The notes beneath the pieces were generated by a model that was given only the letters and a program-made list of their open reading frames with translations, searched no databases and was not told the DNA's origin. The position numbers were made by a program, and so were the translations under genes. From Perognathus longimembris pacificus (lineage: Eukaryota > Chordata > Mammalia > Rodentia > Heteromyidae), in assembly GCF_023159225.1 (NCBI RefSeq), contig NC_063172.1:37266832-37330831 (forward strand): 64,000 nt of DNA, in the 5' to 3' direction. How positions within the stretch are numbered: the first letter of the stretch is position 1; each line of letters starts with the position of its first letter. This document shows positions 32,766 to 45,863 of the stretch, one piece after another.

Positions 32766-33014
32766 CGCTCATGTGCTAGTAGATATTTTATGAGATAATA
32801 AAATTATTAACCAGCTTGATTTAACAAGTCTACATTGTACATACAAATAACTGTGTCATATATGTTAGCATAAATACAAATTTTTATTTGTTAATTTAAA
32901 ATGAAAAATTAAAATCAATTCTATTCAACATTATTTTTAGTTCACAATCTTCATAAGCCTAACAATCTTTCATAGTGAAGTTTTTTTCTTAAGTAGAAGA
33001 CAGTGATCATTTCT

Positions 33015-33850
33015 TTTTTCATACATTTTTATTGTTTTGAAAAGGCAATATACAGAGGAGTTACAGTAATATAAGCCAGATAATGAATACATTTTTGGAC
33101 AATGCCACCCCTTCCCTCACTCTCTCCCAGTTTCCCCTTTCCATCCCCACGTACAAGTTAGTTGTCCAGTTCATTTTCAGGAGAGTGTCTAGTGAGTACC
33201 ACTGCTGCATTTGTTCATCCTTTGTCCCACAGTTTCTGTGCTCCCTTTACCCTCCCAAAGACAGATAAACTAACAAACAAGACAAAAGGAAAAGAAAACA
33301 AAAACAACAAAGATAGAACATTCTTATTTCCCTTTCCTGGAGCTCATTTCAGCAATGCATGTAGTGGTTGTGCCTTTTTGTTCTTCCCCTAAGAATGTCC
33401 TCCTTTGTTCTCACTGTGACAATACCTAGAGACCTGTATAATTTATCATGTCCCAGTATATTTTTTTTCTTACTATGCAGTGTGTTCACTTGTAGATTTA
33501 TAGGCACATTCTAGTTACCACAAATGAGGGAAGTCATGTAACCTATGTTTTTCTGAGTCTGGCTTACTTCACTTAATATAATTTTTTCCACATCTTTCCA
33601 TTTCCTGAAAATGGTACAATATCATTTTTTTCTGATGGATAAGTAGGATTCCATTGTGTCTATATTGCACATTGTTGATCCATTTGTCCACTGAGGGGCA
33701 TTTGGGTTGATTCCATATTTTAGTTACGGTAAACAATGCTGCAATGAACATGGTTGTACTGGTTTCTTTAGTGGTTTCTTGCTTATGTTCTATTTGATAA
33801 ATGCCCAGGAGTGGAGTTGCTGAGTCATAGGGAAGCTCTGTGTTTAGGGA
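33015..33850 (-). mobile_element. Older LINE-1 3' fragment
   Basis: Minus-strand L1 tail ('TACAGAGGAGTTACAG', 33,051-33,066), 3' UTR and ORF2 C-terminus to about 33,850. It is more diverged than the copy at 31,755-32,605. Frames such as 33,569-33,751 (-) still show the ORF2 end (IWNQPKCPSV). Confidence 0.85.
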
Positions 33851-36800
33851 TCTGATTGCTTCTATTTGAAGTCTTAGAAGAAAAGTGAAAATTAGAAATT
33901 GGAAAGTGTTCCCATGAATACTATGTACTCAGGAGATTCTGTGTTTCATTTCCCAATGATGTTTATTACTATTGGCAACTTCAGCACTTCACTCCCATGC
34001 ATGTATTCAGGAGAGGCAAATTTTATTTCTGCATAGACTTGCAAACTAAAGATCACAGAAGATTAGCAATAATCATTCCAAACTGGGAAAACATCTTGGA
34101 TGTAGCAGAAAGCATATCCACATTGTAGAATATTAAATAACTGTAATAATAATTTTCTTTTTTATGACAGTAAGGTATTTATTGAGTGTGACAATGTATT
34201 GGGCACTTTTATAAACACTTTACATTATTATCAATGCAATCCAGAAAGCATTGTTTGTGTTATTATCCAATGAGAAAAGTGAGGTCTTCATTTGCTAAAT
34301 GTCTTCTTCAGTGTCTCACACCCATGAGTGGAAGCAGGAATCTTATTCCTCCTGACAAAGAAGAGGTACAAAAGTGTCCTCATTCATTGCTGTCCAGAAT
34401 TCTGAGAGATGACATGCAATTAGAACACCCTCCATTTATCTTGACTGTTTTTCCTTGATCTTCTGTAGTTTGTCAGAGAGGACCTAATTGAAAACTTTCC
34501 ATAGGCAATAAAAAAAAAAATCAGATTGATGCTGACCAAGAGAAATCCAGCATAACCTCTGGTTCTAGCCAAGGTAAACACAATAGCTTTATTTTTCCCA
34601 ACATCTACCAAGGGAGTCCCTACTTCTCTCCTAGATTTCCCTCAGACTCCAAGATGTGTCCAGGAGAAACTATTTCCTGTCTGCTTTCACTTTTAATTAG
34701 GGATAGACAAATGACAACTTACATTGGATGATCACTTACAATCCAATCTGATTAGTCTTCCTTCAGAGCAGCCACTTCCTAGTAGATCCTAATGTTCATT
34801 TGCTGAACCGTGTCACATGACCCTTTCAGTAGAGCACGTAACAAGAGCTTCTGTTAACTTCATTTCCTGTCACTTCTTGATTGCCCCTTTACATCCACAT
34901 ACCCCTTATACTTTTATAAAGGTAGCCTATCCCCTGGTACTCTGAGCTAACTGTATTCTCAGAAACAACACAGGCTCCTTTCCTTCCATATATTTTTGTT
35001 TTTTCCTCCTCCTCTTCCGCCCCTACTCCTTTTTCATTCAAAAGAAAAGCATTATGGCTGTAAACAGTAGCTTTGTTAGGTGACAAAATTCCTACAACTA
35101 TTAATAAAATGCCCATCCACTTCAGAGTGAGAACATACCTTTACTCTGGAAAGTAAAGTAAATCTGCAAGAGACCTTTGTCTTTACTACTTTGGAACATC
35201 TCAAAGGAAAATAGCATCTCTGAACTCTATCCTTCAAATCCACATAGGCAAACAACATTTTTATATTCACTATAAATTGTTACTCCTAGGAGATTCAGAT
35301 GATGCACAAGCATGACATATTCATTGTGATTCATGGATAATTATTTTTCAACATAATATTGATAAAATTGACTAAACTGATTGACCTGAAACATCAGTTC
35401 TGCTCAATAAAATGTGTCAAAGAATGCCAAATCAAATGTCAAGTTGACTTCATGCCAGTTGTTTGCTCTTCATATAAAGGAATTATGCCTCACATGACTG
35501 GATTTCCAAATGCTTTAAAACGAACTCTTCATTGGTTTAAATGAAATCTAGATTATTAAATCATTGGCAGTTTCCCTGTATCTGTGACCAATCTGTAGGA
35601 CATTTGATATTTTATTTACACTGTAATTGGTTTTAGAATACTGCAATACCTCATCATGTAATTACTATGGGAAAAGTCCCCATCCTCCCTCTGTTCTTAA
35701 AGGCTTTTGTGTAGAAATTTATAACTTCCAAAACAGTATTATTAAATGGTGCAATGATGTTTCTCATGAAAGTATTAATGTAGCTCATTGTATTCCAGTT
35801 GTATTCATTCAACAATGCTGAATATATGCTGAATATAAAATATGTCACTAGTATGTATCTAAGGTTTGCTTTGAAAGCCATTCCCCTTTTGAGCAGTATT
35901 GGGTGGTCAGATCACTCTATCTTGTTCATTTGCCTGGATGAAAGAAAATATAGCTGGAGAATCAGAACACTTTTCAAGTGATATAATATTCAGTTGACAA
36001 AAATGATCACAAATATTAAATCAAGGACTAAGGACAGGTGGAGATGTTGGAAAGAAATTTAAATTTTAGTGACTGGTACATATGGGAGATGGAGAAAATA
36101 AACTTGGAGTACTGGTGAAGGCAAGCGATGTGTTTAGTTCAGGAATAATTTAGGATCAGATTGCGAGACTGAATGCCCTCTAAGGAAGCAGGTATCCAGG
36201 ACTGAGGAAGCACAAACTACAACTTTGAAGTGTTCCTAAACTGTACTAGCAATGAACTGTACTAGAAAAGGCAAGGAGAAATTAAGGTCATGATCTAGAC
36301 GCTCCCCCTCCCTGGTCTGAAATGAGATGAAAGGCACATGACCAAATCCAATGGCAAGAATACATGTACTTCTGAAAAGTGTTGTATCTACATATAAGAT
36401 ACTTGCAGACTTTATTATCCAATTCCTATGACATATCTCAGGAAAGGCATTTTTTTAAAAAAGGAAAACTACACATACAGAATTATTTAGCAAATGCTGC
36501 TTAACAGTATGTCACTGATTCACTGGAAAATCCTAGCTCTGAAGAAATAATCAATTTGTTAAGGAGTGTTTGTTTGTTACTTGAGAACAGTGACCCAAAT
36601 GAACTATATGTCTACAATAACAGGAATTCTATCCTAGTAATTAGATCCAATCAGACCTTCCAGGTTTTCAAATCTGCGTAATTAGCTTCTCCTCTGGGTA
36701 TATAGGAGCACTATTTGTTTTTAACTCAAGAATCAATAATACTAATATTATTGAACTCAAGGGAAAGAAGAGTTTTTTGCTTTATAAGTAGCTGGTTTGA

Positions 36801-39800
36801 GACTTATCAAAATACCAAAAAAATATGCTCAAGACAAAAGAATAACAATGTATTAGGTGATAAAACTAAGTTAACATTTTTTATGCCTACATGGAAGAAA
36901 AAGTCACATGGAACAAGTCACAGTGAGGGTCAGAGATTTGTATGGTAAAAAAGTCTTTAGGAATAGATGTGATTGTACTAAGACTAGAACAAAAGAATAA
37001 AGATGTAAGAATAACTTTGTTATTCAAAATTGAACTAAGAATATATCTAATGAAATTAGCTGATGAAAGTGATCAACAAACACTACCAATCTGGGTAATT
37101 TAGCTTCAAAATTAAGCAATCCTAATTGTATTGCTTAAAGAACTTGTTTAATTTTAATTGATGACCAAATAAATTGTAAAACTGTTACTATGGAATCTTA
37201 CTGCATGTGAGTTAGACAACAAGAAACAGGAAGCAGTAGTATTTGATGATCTGAACATTTTTACATCCTTTCCTGGGCTCTAGTGGACAGAGTTAAGTGC
37301 TTGGGAACATTGCTTGTTGATGCTCAATATAAGAAAGTTCTTGGATCACTAATAATCACTAATAATCACTAATAATCATTTCATTATGTAACTGAGCAAA
37401 AGCAATTGACTAGAGAGATCAGCACCAGTTGTTGGTTTCTTTACTGCTTCCTTTAAAAATATTTTTCTCTAAGTACAGTTAAATTGTGTCAGTGTTGGAA
37501 GTTCCTTACAAATTGAACAAATCAGTTGTACAAGTGAAAGAAGACACTTCAGAATTCCATTACATTCAATCCCAATTCAAAATTAAGAATGACAGGTAAT
37601 TATATTTGTCATAGATACAGTGCTTTGTGGGTTAGACTTGAGTTATTCTGGTTACTGAATATGGCTGATTGATTCATCTTTCAAGTTGATAATCAAATCA
37701 GTCAACTCCCAAGTCTCAATTACTGAACAAGGTATAAGTTATAAACAGGGATAAAGAATTCGATTGTTCAAAATTAGACCCCTTGCCATCAACCAGCTCA
37801 GAGCTAGGCTTTTGGCAATCTAAAATATTTAAACAACTTGGAAATAAGAAATGCTCAATATGTTATTTAGCCTAGAGCCATACTGCCCTCTAATCAATTG
37901 AGTTAATTCCTGTAAAATACATTATTGGAATGTGTAAATAAGTATCTTGTCTATTTCAATAATAGATCATTACCATTATGTACAATGGACTACAAAATTC
38001 TGTCACAGCACCCTGTCTTTCTTTCTGTCTTGATAGAACAAACGTTAGGACAATACTCTCTTTTCATTTCTTTCCCATACAATCTATTGTTTTTGATTTC
38101 TGGTTCCTTTATTATTTATAAATAATCTTGTAAAATTTCAAACAATGTGATAATTTTGTTTTCTTCAGATGCAGTTTGCATAACACAAAGGGTTGTGAGA
38201 TAAAATATTGACCTGTGGACTACATCCCTTTCTTTTTGTAAAACCACATTTAACTGCAGCTATTTGATGAATTATAATTTTAATAGTAACACAAGCATGT
38301 TTATCACTGTTATCATTTTATTATGTATTATATCTATTTATAATTGTATAAAATAGTATAAAATTACTATATTACCAACTGTTAAAATCACTATTAATAG
38401 TTATAATACATACCTATGTGATTATATGTAGCTTACATATGTGTATCACATATACTAGACATAGATACCTATATATACACACAGAGGCATATAGAATGGC
38501 ATATATATTTAAATTATATTCAGTGATGTTCTAGAAATAAGCAGGATTATAGATTTAAATTGGAAAAATATGATATAGTAATGTTGAGAAATGTAACAGA
38601 TTTGTTTTATTGTTCAAGTTGCATCCATAAATGAACAGTATTAGTCGCAGTAAGTCTTTTCCAAGCTCTTATTCACAGATATGAAAAATTAATATTAAAT
38701 GTGCCTAAGTTCTACTCCAAATCCAACATTAAATTTCTAATTAGGAGAAAACATTTCTGTTGACTACATTACGTCTTTGAACTATGAAGATCACCAAAAA
38801 TCCAGTATCTTGGGTGTTAGGAAACTGGATTTGCACCTCATAGAGAGCAAGTGGCTAGAAATAAAACTAGTCAGGTTGTAACAAATCCTGTTCCCTTCTC
38901 AGTAAAAATATCTTTTGGAATATTTTGTACCCAAATTACAAGATGTACATTATTCACAGATGAAGTCAATTATTAACCAAATCTCAAAAACCGTAATGGA
39001 AACATTTTCATTTTCTGACTTTGCTTATTATATACTACATGCACACTATGTAAAGTTTGCTACATCATTACATTAGATATACTACCCTATATAACTATTT
39101 AGGTTACAAATTTGATTAAATAATTCTGCTAACCTTAATTATGCTAAAGAGATTACATAGACATTATGGCATCTAGACATACAAAACAACATCCTCAATG
39201 TGCTAATTCTGAAAACTTTTATATATCCGGAGATTTTTTTCGTTATAAACTCAAGAAATAAATTTACTTGTAATTTCTAAGAGCTTGTAATCTTATCACA
39301 AAAATTGTGACTAGAAATTTATTGTTAGCATGTCAGAATATCTGCTGGGTTTGCTTCTATTTATAATTATGTACAATTTGCTCTATTCAGTTGTTAAACA
39401 GTTCCATTATGAAGAGCTTTTCAATAAGCTTTACACAAGGTAAGTGTAACTTTCATTCTAGTACTTGATCATATACATGGAAATTCTAAAGTAACTGAGT
39501 GTAAATTAGTACAATTTAGATATATTTGTTCTAACAGATATGAATGCATTTGAGTTTAACCATGTGTCTATAGTCATGTTGACCTTGAAAGAAATATGAA
39601 GTCTCAAAACCTATTAGGTCAAATGTTGGCAACAGTAGCATATCTGGAGCTTTGCACAAGATCAATGAAAGCTGGTAGGAAAAAGAAATCCATGTCTTGT
39701 GCTGTGTAAGCTGAAGTAAGGAAAGATAGAGGCTAAAACAGGACAAACGTGAAACAAGCCATAACAATGAAATTACACAGTGGTCTACACTAGCAAGACA

Positions 39801-40270
39801 GAAGAATATGTTATCTGAAATTTAACAGGAACATTGCCTATTCTATTTTTATAACATTTTATTAGCATTAGAGTTCAAATCAAATGATATACCTATTAAT
39901 ATTTTCAGGTCGAGTAAAATGGAAGCTTCATAAAAAATGGTTGACAGAGCAGTTAATATGTTCAAATCTTATTAGATTAAGGATAATTGAACATAATTCC
40001 AAAATGGAAATTGTGACTCTAGGAAAATACTTTGAAGAATTTTATGACTACAAATTACACAGCTAAATATTAAATGCAGTTTACCTGTCTCAGCTACCAC
40101 CATTCTGCACAGCAAGCCTGTCCTGGTCAAAGGTACTCTTTCATTGGACTGCTGCTAAGCATTGCCTGAGAACAAGTAGAGAAAGGTTTCAATAAGTAGA
40201 GAAAGGTTTCTTTCTAGACTTCCACAGGATTCAGATTGAGGTTCTTTGCTTGAGCTATCTAATAATTCTG
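33851..40270. other. 6.4 kb of apparently unique AT-rich DNA
   Basis: The longest stretch without a recognised mobile element. No open frame exceeds about 80 codons and none has family features. No tRNA or rRNA was seen. It contains a short tandem repeat (37,346-37,378) and AT-rich simple DNA at about 38,290-38,520. Segments such as 35,340-35,560 and 37,080-37,200 have the look of non-coding DNA without microsatellites or repeats and could be conserved, but this cannot be judged from one genome. Confidence 0.45.
37346..37378. repeat. Tandem 10-bp repeat, about three copies
   Basis: The unit AATAATCACT is repeated about three times and ends in a partial unit. Confidence 0.9.
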
Positions 40271-40444
40271 TCTGAGACATTTTACAAAATTTCATTTTAT
40301 TGTAAAGGTGATGTACAGAGGGGTTACAATTACATAAGTAAGGTAATGAGTAATTTCATTTTTAACAGTGTTATGCCTCCTTATTTTTCTTCCACTTTCC
40401 CTCTGCCTGGACTCCTTTCTCTCGTGAGGTATAAAGTTAATCTC

Positions 40445-43082
40445 CAATACAGTGTCTTTTTTTCTTGATATTTTATTTTATTTTTTTCTTCTTATTTATT
40501 GTCAAACTGATGTACAGAGAGGTTACAGTTTCATATGTTAGGCCTTGAGTACATTTCCTGTACTGTTTATTACTTCCTCCATCATTCCCCTCTCCTCCTT
40601 CCTCCTCTCCATCTCCCCCGCTGAGTTGTTCAGTTGATTTACATCAAATGGTTTTACAAGAATTGCTTTTGGAGCTTTTGTCTTTTTATTCTTTGTCTCT
40701 CTATTTTGATATGCCCTTTCACTTCCCTAGTTCTAATACCAATATATACAGTTTCCAGTGTACTGAGATAAGGTACAGTGATAGTGAGGGTACAACCAAA
40801 GGAAGGGGATACGAGAGGATCATCAACAATAGAAGCTATGGTTTCACATGGCATGTTGAAAGTAATTACAACAGCGATATAACAGTCATTTCCATAACAT
40901 GGAGTTCATTTCACTTAGCATCATCTTATGCATTCATAAGGGCATAGCTATTAGGTTCTTGTGATGCTCTGCTGTGACTAGCCTAAAGCTGTGCTAATTA
41001 AACCCTATGAGGGAGACCATAGAGTCCATGTTTCTTTGGGTCTCGCTCACTTCACTTAGTATAATTTTTGCCAAGTCCTTCCATTTCCTTACCAATGGGG
41101 CAATGTCATTCTTTCTGATAGAGGCATACAATTCCATTGTGTATATATACCACATTTTCCTGATCCATTCTTCTACTGACGGGCATCTGGATTGGTTCCA
41201 TATTTTAGCTATGACAAGTTGTGCTGCGATGAACATTGTTGTGCTGGTGGCTTTAGTGTGTTCTTGTTTGTGATCTTTTGGGTAGATGCCCAAAAGTGGG
41301 GCTGCTGGGTCATAGGGGAGCTCTATGTTTAGCCTTCTGAGGAATCTCCATACCATTTTCCAGAGTGGATGAACCAGTTTACATTCCCACCAACAATGAA
41401 GTAGGGTTCCCTTTTGGCCACATCCCCTCCAACAACTGTTATTGTTAGTTTTCTTGATAAAGGGCATTCTTACTGGTGTGAGGTGGAATCTCAATGTTGT
41501 TTTGATTTGCATTTCTTTTATGGCCAGTGATGTAGAGCACTTTTTCATATGTCTCTTGGCCATTCTCATTTCCTCATCAGAGAAGTCTCTTTTTAAGTCT
41601 TTAGCCCACTTGTTGAGGGGGCTGTTGGTTCTTTGTGGAGCAAGGTAAAGAATCACATGGTTATATCTCTGGATGCGGAAAATGCACTCTGTAAGATCCA
41701 GCACCCATTTATAATAAAAGCCCTGGAAAAATCTGGGATTCCAGGGAACACTCCTGAATATAATAAAGGCAGTCTATGACAAACCAATAGCAAGCATAAT
41801 TCTAAACGGTGGAAAGCTAAAGCCATTCCCTTTAAAATCAGGAGCAAGACAGGATGCCTGATCTCTCCCCTCCTCTTCAACACAGTGCTAGAATTCCTCC
41901 CCTGAGCAATTAGGCAAGAAGAAAACATAAAGGGCATCCAAATAGGATGAAGTTAAACTTTCACTCTTCACCGATGACATGATCCCATACCTACAAAACC
42001 ACATAGATTCTACTCCCAAGCTACTAGACCTGATCCAAAACTTTGGCAAAGTAGCAGAATATAAAATAAACCCTCAAAACTCAATGACCTTTCTATACTA
42101 TATGCTAATGACCCGAAGACCGAAGCCGAAATCAGGAAAGCAACTCCTTTTGCAATAGCCTGAAAAAACATAAAATACCTAGGAATAACCTTAACCAAAG
42201 AAGTGAAAGCCCTCTAAGACGAGAATTTTAAAAACATGAAAAATGAAATTAAGGCAGAACTAAGGAAATGGAAAAAACTCCCATGCTCCTGGATTGGGAG
42301 GGTTAATTAATATACTCAAAATGGCAATAGTGCCAAAGGCTATCTACAAATTCAATGTGATACCCATTAATATCCCAACACCATTTTTTAATGAAATAGA
42401 GGAAGCAATCCAGAAATTCATATGGAACAATAAAAGACCCGGAATAGCAAAAACAATCCTAAGCAGAAAAAAGAGTGCTGGAGGAATTACAATACCCAAC
42501 GTCAAGCTGTATTATAAAGCTATAGTAATAAAAACAGGTAGGTATTGGCACCGGAATAGGCCTGAAGACCAATGGAACAGAATTGAAGACCCAGAAATGA
42601 ACCCACAGAACTACGTCTACTTAATCTTTGATAAAGGAGCTAAAACAATAGTCTGGAAGAAAGATATCCTCTTTAACAAATGGTTCTGGCAAAACTGGTT
42701 CAACACCTGCAACAAACTAAAGCTAGAGCCTTATATATCACCCTGCACCCAAATCAATTCCAAATGGATCAAAGACCTCAAAATTAAAACAGATACCCTG
42801 AAAACACTACAAGAAGGAATAGGAGCAACACTTGGGCTCCTTGGCACAGGATGAAACTTCCTTAATAATGGCCTAGAAATGCTACAAATCAAAGAAAGGA
42901 TGGACAAATGGGACTGTATCAAACTGCAGAGCTTCTGCAGGGCAAAGGACATAGCTCACAATATAAACAGAAAGCCCACAGATTGTGAAACGATCTTTAT
43001 CGGCCATACAATGGACCAAGGCCTCGTATCTAAAATATATGGAGAACTAAAAAAATTAAATTCCTCCAAAACAATACAGTGT
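40445..43082 (-). mobile_element. Inner LINE-1 A: young, 5'-inverted, 11-bp TSD
   Basis: Sense arm on minus, 41,637 to about 40,460: ORF2 C-terminus, 3' UTR, purine tract, T-rich tail on plus. Inverted arm on plus, about 41,638-43,071: reverse transcriptase motif A through the region just before the sense arm. The inverted arm ends 'CCTCCAAAACAA' and the sense arm starts 'AAAGAACC'. In the intact L1 these are only a few bases apart, so this is one twin-primed insertion. The TSD CAATACAGTGT is exact at 40,445-40,455 and 43,072-43,082, and the outer L1 3' UTR continues across it. It has the best-preserved open frames of the nest. Confidence 0.94.
40994..43071. pseudogene. ORF2 pieces of inner LINE-1 A (C-terminus on minus, reverse transcriptase on plus)
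   Basis: Minus frame 41,704-40,994: about 214 codons of real ORF2 C-terminus with the zinc-knuckle residues ([18 protein letters not shown]), ending near 40,994. The first roughly 22 codons of that open frame are antisense to the inverted arm and are not L1 protein. On plus, the inverted arm starts in motif A with the catalytic Asp kept (SLDAEN, about 41,665-41,690). It has several early frameshifts and is then open for 186 codons at 42,294-42,854 ([20 protein letters not shown] visible). The inversion separates the two halves, so no reverse transcriptase can be made. Confidence 0.9.
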
Positions 43083-43333
43083 GTTGTGAGTGTCACTGTT
43101 GCATTGTTTCATCCTTTGTCCCACCATTGCTATGATTCCTCTTTGCTTTCCCAGTTCAGATAAATTTATATACAAGCCAAAGGACACTGAAATCAGAAAT
43201 AATGACCAAGGGAAATAAATCTGAGGAGAAAAAAAAAAGAATAACAAAAGAAATAACTGAAAACCGTAACATATAAAAAGAGGGAGAAATAAAGTAAAAC
43301 AGTGAAAAATCTTGTGTCTGTATCATGGAGGAC

Positions 43334-45204
43334 ATTTCAATTAGCATAATTTTTAAAAATAAATTTTTTTCTTTATTGTCAAAGTGTGGTACAGAGGGGT
43401 TACAGATTCATATTTAAGGCAGTGAGTACATTTCTTGTTGAACTTGTTTACCTCCTCCCTCATTTTTCCCCCATCTCCCATTTTCCCCCTACATATCCCC
43501 CCAAGAGTTGTACAGTTGATTTACACCAAATGGTTTTGTAAGTATTGCTTTTGGAATGGTTTGTCTTTTTGCCTTTGTCTCTCTATTTTGATATTCCCTT
43601 TTCCTTCCCCAGTTCTAATACCGGTATAAAAAGTATTCAGGGTATTTGGATGAGATATAGTGGTAGTGGGGGTACAACCACAGGAAGGTAATATAAGAGA
43701 AACCAAACTAAACAAAACAATCCAACAGACAAGAAAAAAACACACAAAAAAATACAAAAGATACGGTTTCACATGGCATGTTGATAATAATTACAATAGT
43801 GGTATAACTTTTGTTTCCGAAGCATAGAGTTCCTTTCACTTGGCATTGTCATATGTGATCATATGGGTGTAGCTATTGGAGTATTTTTATTTCTACCATG
43901 AGTAGCCTAATCACGTACTAGCTATTCCCTATGAGGGACACCGTAGGGTTTATGTTTCTTTGGGTCTGGCTCACTTTACTTAATATGATTTTTTTCCAAG
44001 TCCTGCCATTTCCGTACAAATGGGACAGTATCATTCCTTCTGATGGAGGCATAGAATTCCAGTGTGTATATGTACCACATTTTCCTGATTCATTCGTCCC
44101 ACCAACAGTGAAGTAGGGTTCCCTTTTGGCCACATCCTGTCCAGCATTTGTTAGTATTGGATTTCCTGATAATGGACATTCTTACTGCGGTGAGGTGGAA
44201 TCTCAATGTTGTTTTGATTTGTATTTCTTTTATGGCCAGTGATGTAGAGTACTTTTTCATGAGACTCTTGGCCATTCTCATTTCCTCTTCTGAGAAATCT
44301 CTCTTTAGGTCTTTAGCCCATTTGTTGAGAGGGCTGTTGGTTGCTTGATTATTTGTTTTGGAGGAATTTAATTTTTTGAGTTCTGTGTATATTTTAGGTA
44401 TCAGGCCTTTGTCCATTTTATATGCAAGTCAATTAATGTAATCCACCACATCAACAGGAACAAGGCAAAAAATCACATGCTTATATCCTTAGATGCTGCA
44501 AAGGTATTCAACAAAATCCAACACCCACTTATGATAAAAGCCCTGAGAAAACTGGGATTCCAGGGAACATTCCTGAATATAATAAAGGATAAGAGAAACC
44601 AACAATGAGCACAATACTAGACAGTAAAAAGCTAAAGCCATTTCTCTGTAAATTCAGGAGCAAGACAAAAATGTCTGCCTCTCCTCTCCTCTTCAACATA
44701 GTACTAGAATTCCTAGCCAGAGCAATTAGGCAAGAAGAAAACATAAAGTGGATCCAGATAGGAAAAGATGAAGTTAAACTTACTCTCTTCGCAGATGACA
44801 TGATCCTATACTTAAAGAACCCCATAGACCCTACTCCCAAGCTACTAGAGCTGAACCAAAAGTTTGTCAATGTAGCAGGATATAAAATAAATCCTCAGAA
44901 AAGGAATGGCTTTTATATATGCCAACAACCAGAAGAGTGAGGCTGAAATCAGAAAAGCCATGCCTTTTACAATAGCCTCAAAAAACATCAAATACCTAGG
45001 AATAACCTTAACCAAGGAAGTAAAAGAGCTCTATGATGAGCATTTTAAAAACCTGCAAAGGGAAATTAAGGCAGAACTTAAGAAATGGAAAAACCTTCCA
45101 TGTTCCTGGCTTGGGAGGATTAACATAACTAAAACGGCAATATTACCAAAAGCTATCTACAAATTCAATGTAATACCCATCAATATTTCAATTAACATCA
45201 TTTT
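43334..45204 (-). mobile_element. Inner LINE-1 B: 5'-inverted, 20-bp imperfect TSD
   Basis: Sense arm on minus from about 44,420 to 43,355: ORF2 C-terminus, 3' UTR, purine tract, T-rich tail. Inverted arm on plus from about 44,425 to 45,184: reverse transcriptase through the late RT region. The arms do not meet closely in L1 coordinates (about 0.65 kb is missing between them), so twin priming was accompanied by a deletion. The TSD copies at 43,334-43,353 and 45,185-45,204 match at 18 of 20 positions. Outer L1 sequence resumes on both sides. RT frames at 44,605-44,940 and 44,906-45,220 show FADDMILY and KFRSKTKMSASPLLFN (the usual [10 protein letters not shown] box is altered). Motif A reads SLDAAKVFN, with the first Asp kept. 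Confidence 0.9.
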
Positions 45205-45774
45205 ATATGATCTTATATAAATAGCTATTGGGCTATTGTGAAGTTCTTCTAGGACTATCCTAGGCATATGCTAATTACTACAAATGAGGTAAACCATGGA
45301 GCCTATGTTTCTTGGTGTTGGGCTTACTTCATTTAGTGTGATTACTTCCATGTGTTTTCATTTCCTTAGGAATTCTTTCTGATAGAAGCTTAGAATTCTA
45401 TTGTGTATATATAACATATTTTTTCAAGCCATTCAACTACTAAGGGACATCTAGGTTGATTCCATATCTAAGCTATTGTAAATAATTCTGCAATGAAAAA
45501 TTAAGGCAGATTGAAGGAAGTCGAAAAATCTCCCATCCTCCTGGCTTGGAAGGATTAACATTGTGGAAAAGGCAATATTGCCAATAGCCATCTACAAATT
45601 CTGGGCAATATCCATCAATATCCCAACAACATTTTTTAATGAAATAGAAGAATCAATCAAAAAAACCATATGGAATAATAGAAAACCCAAAAGAGCAAAA
45701 ACAATCTTTAGCAGGAAAAACAGTGGTGGAGGAATATCAATACTGAACTTCAAACTCTATTATAAAACTGGAGA

Positions 45775-45787
45775 ATATATATATATG

Positions 45788-45862
<75 letters not shown>
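45775..45862. repeat. Compound (TA)n(GA)n microsatellite
   Basis: TATA/TATG repeats (about 45,775-45,822) pass into GA repeats (about 45,823-45,861). It lies inside the inverted arm of the outer L1 and breaks its ORF2 frame. Confidence 0.95.
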
Positions 45863-45863
<1 letters not shown>

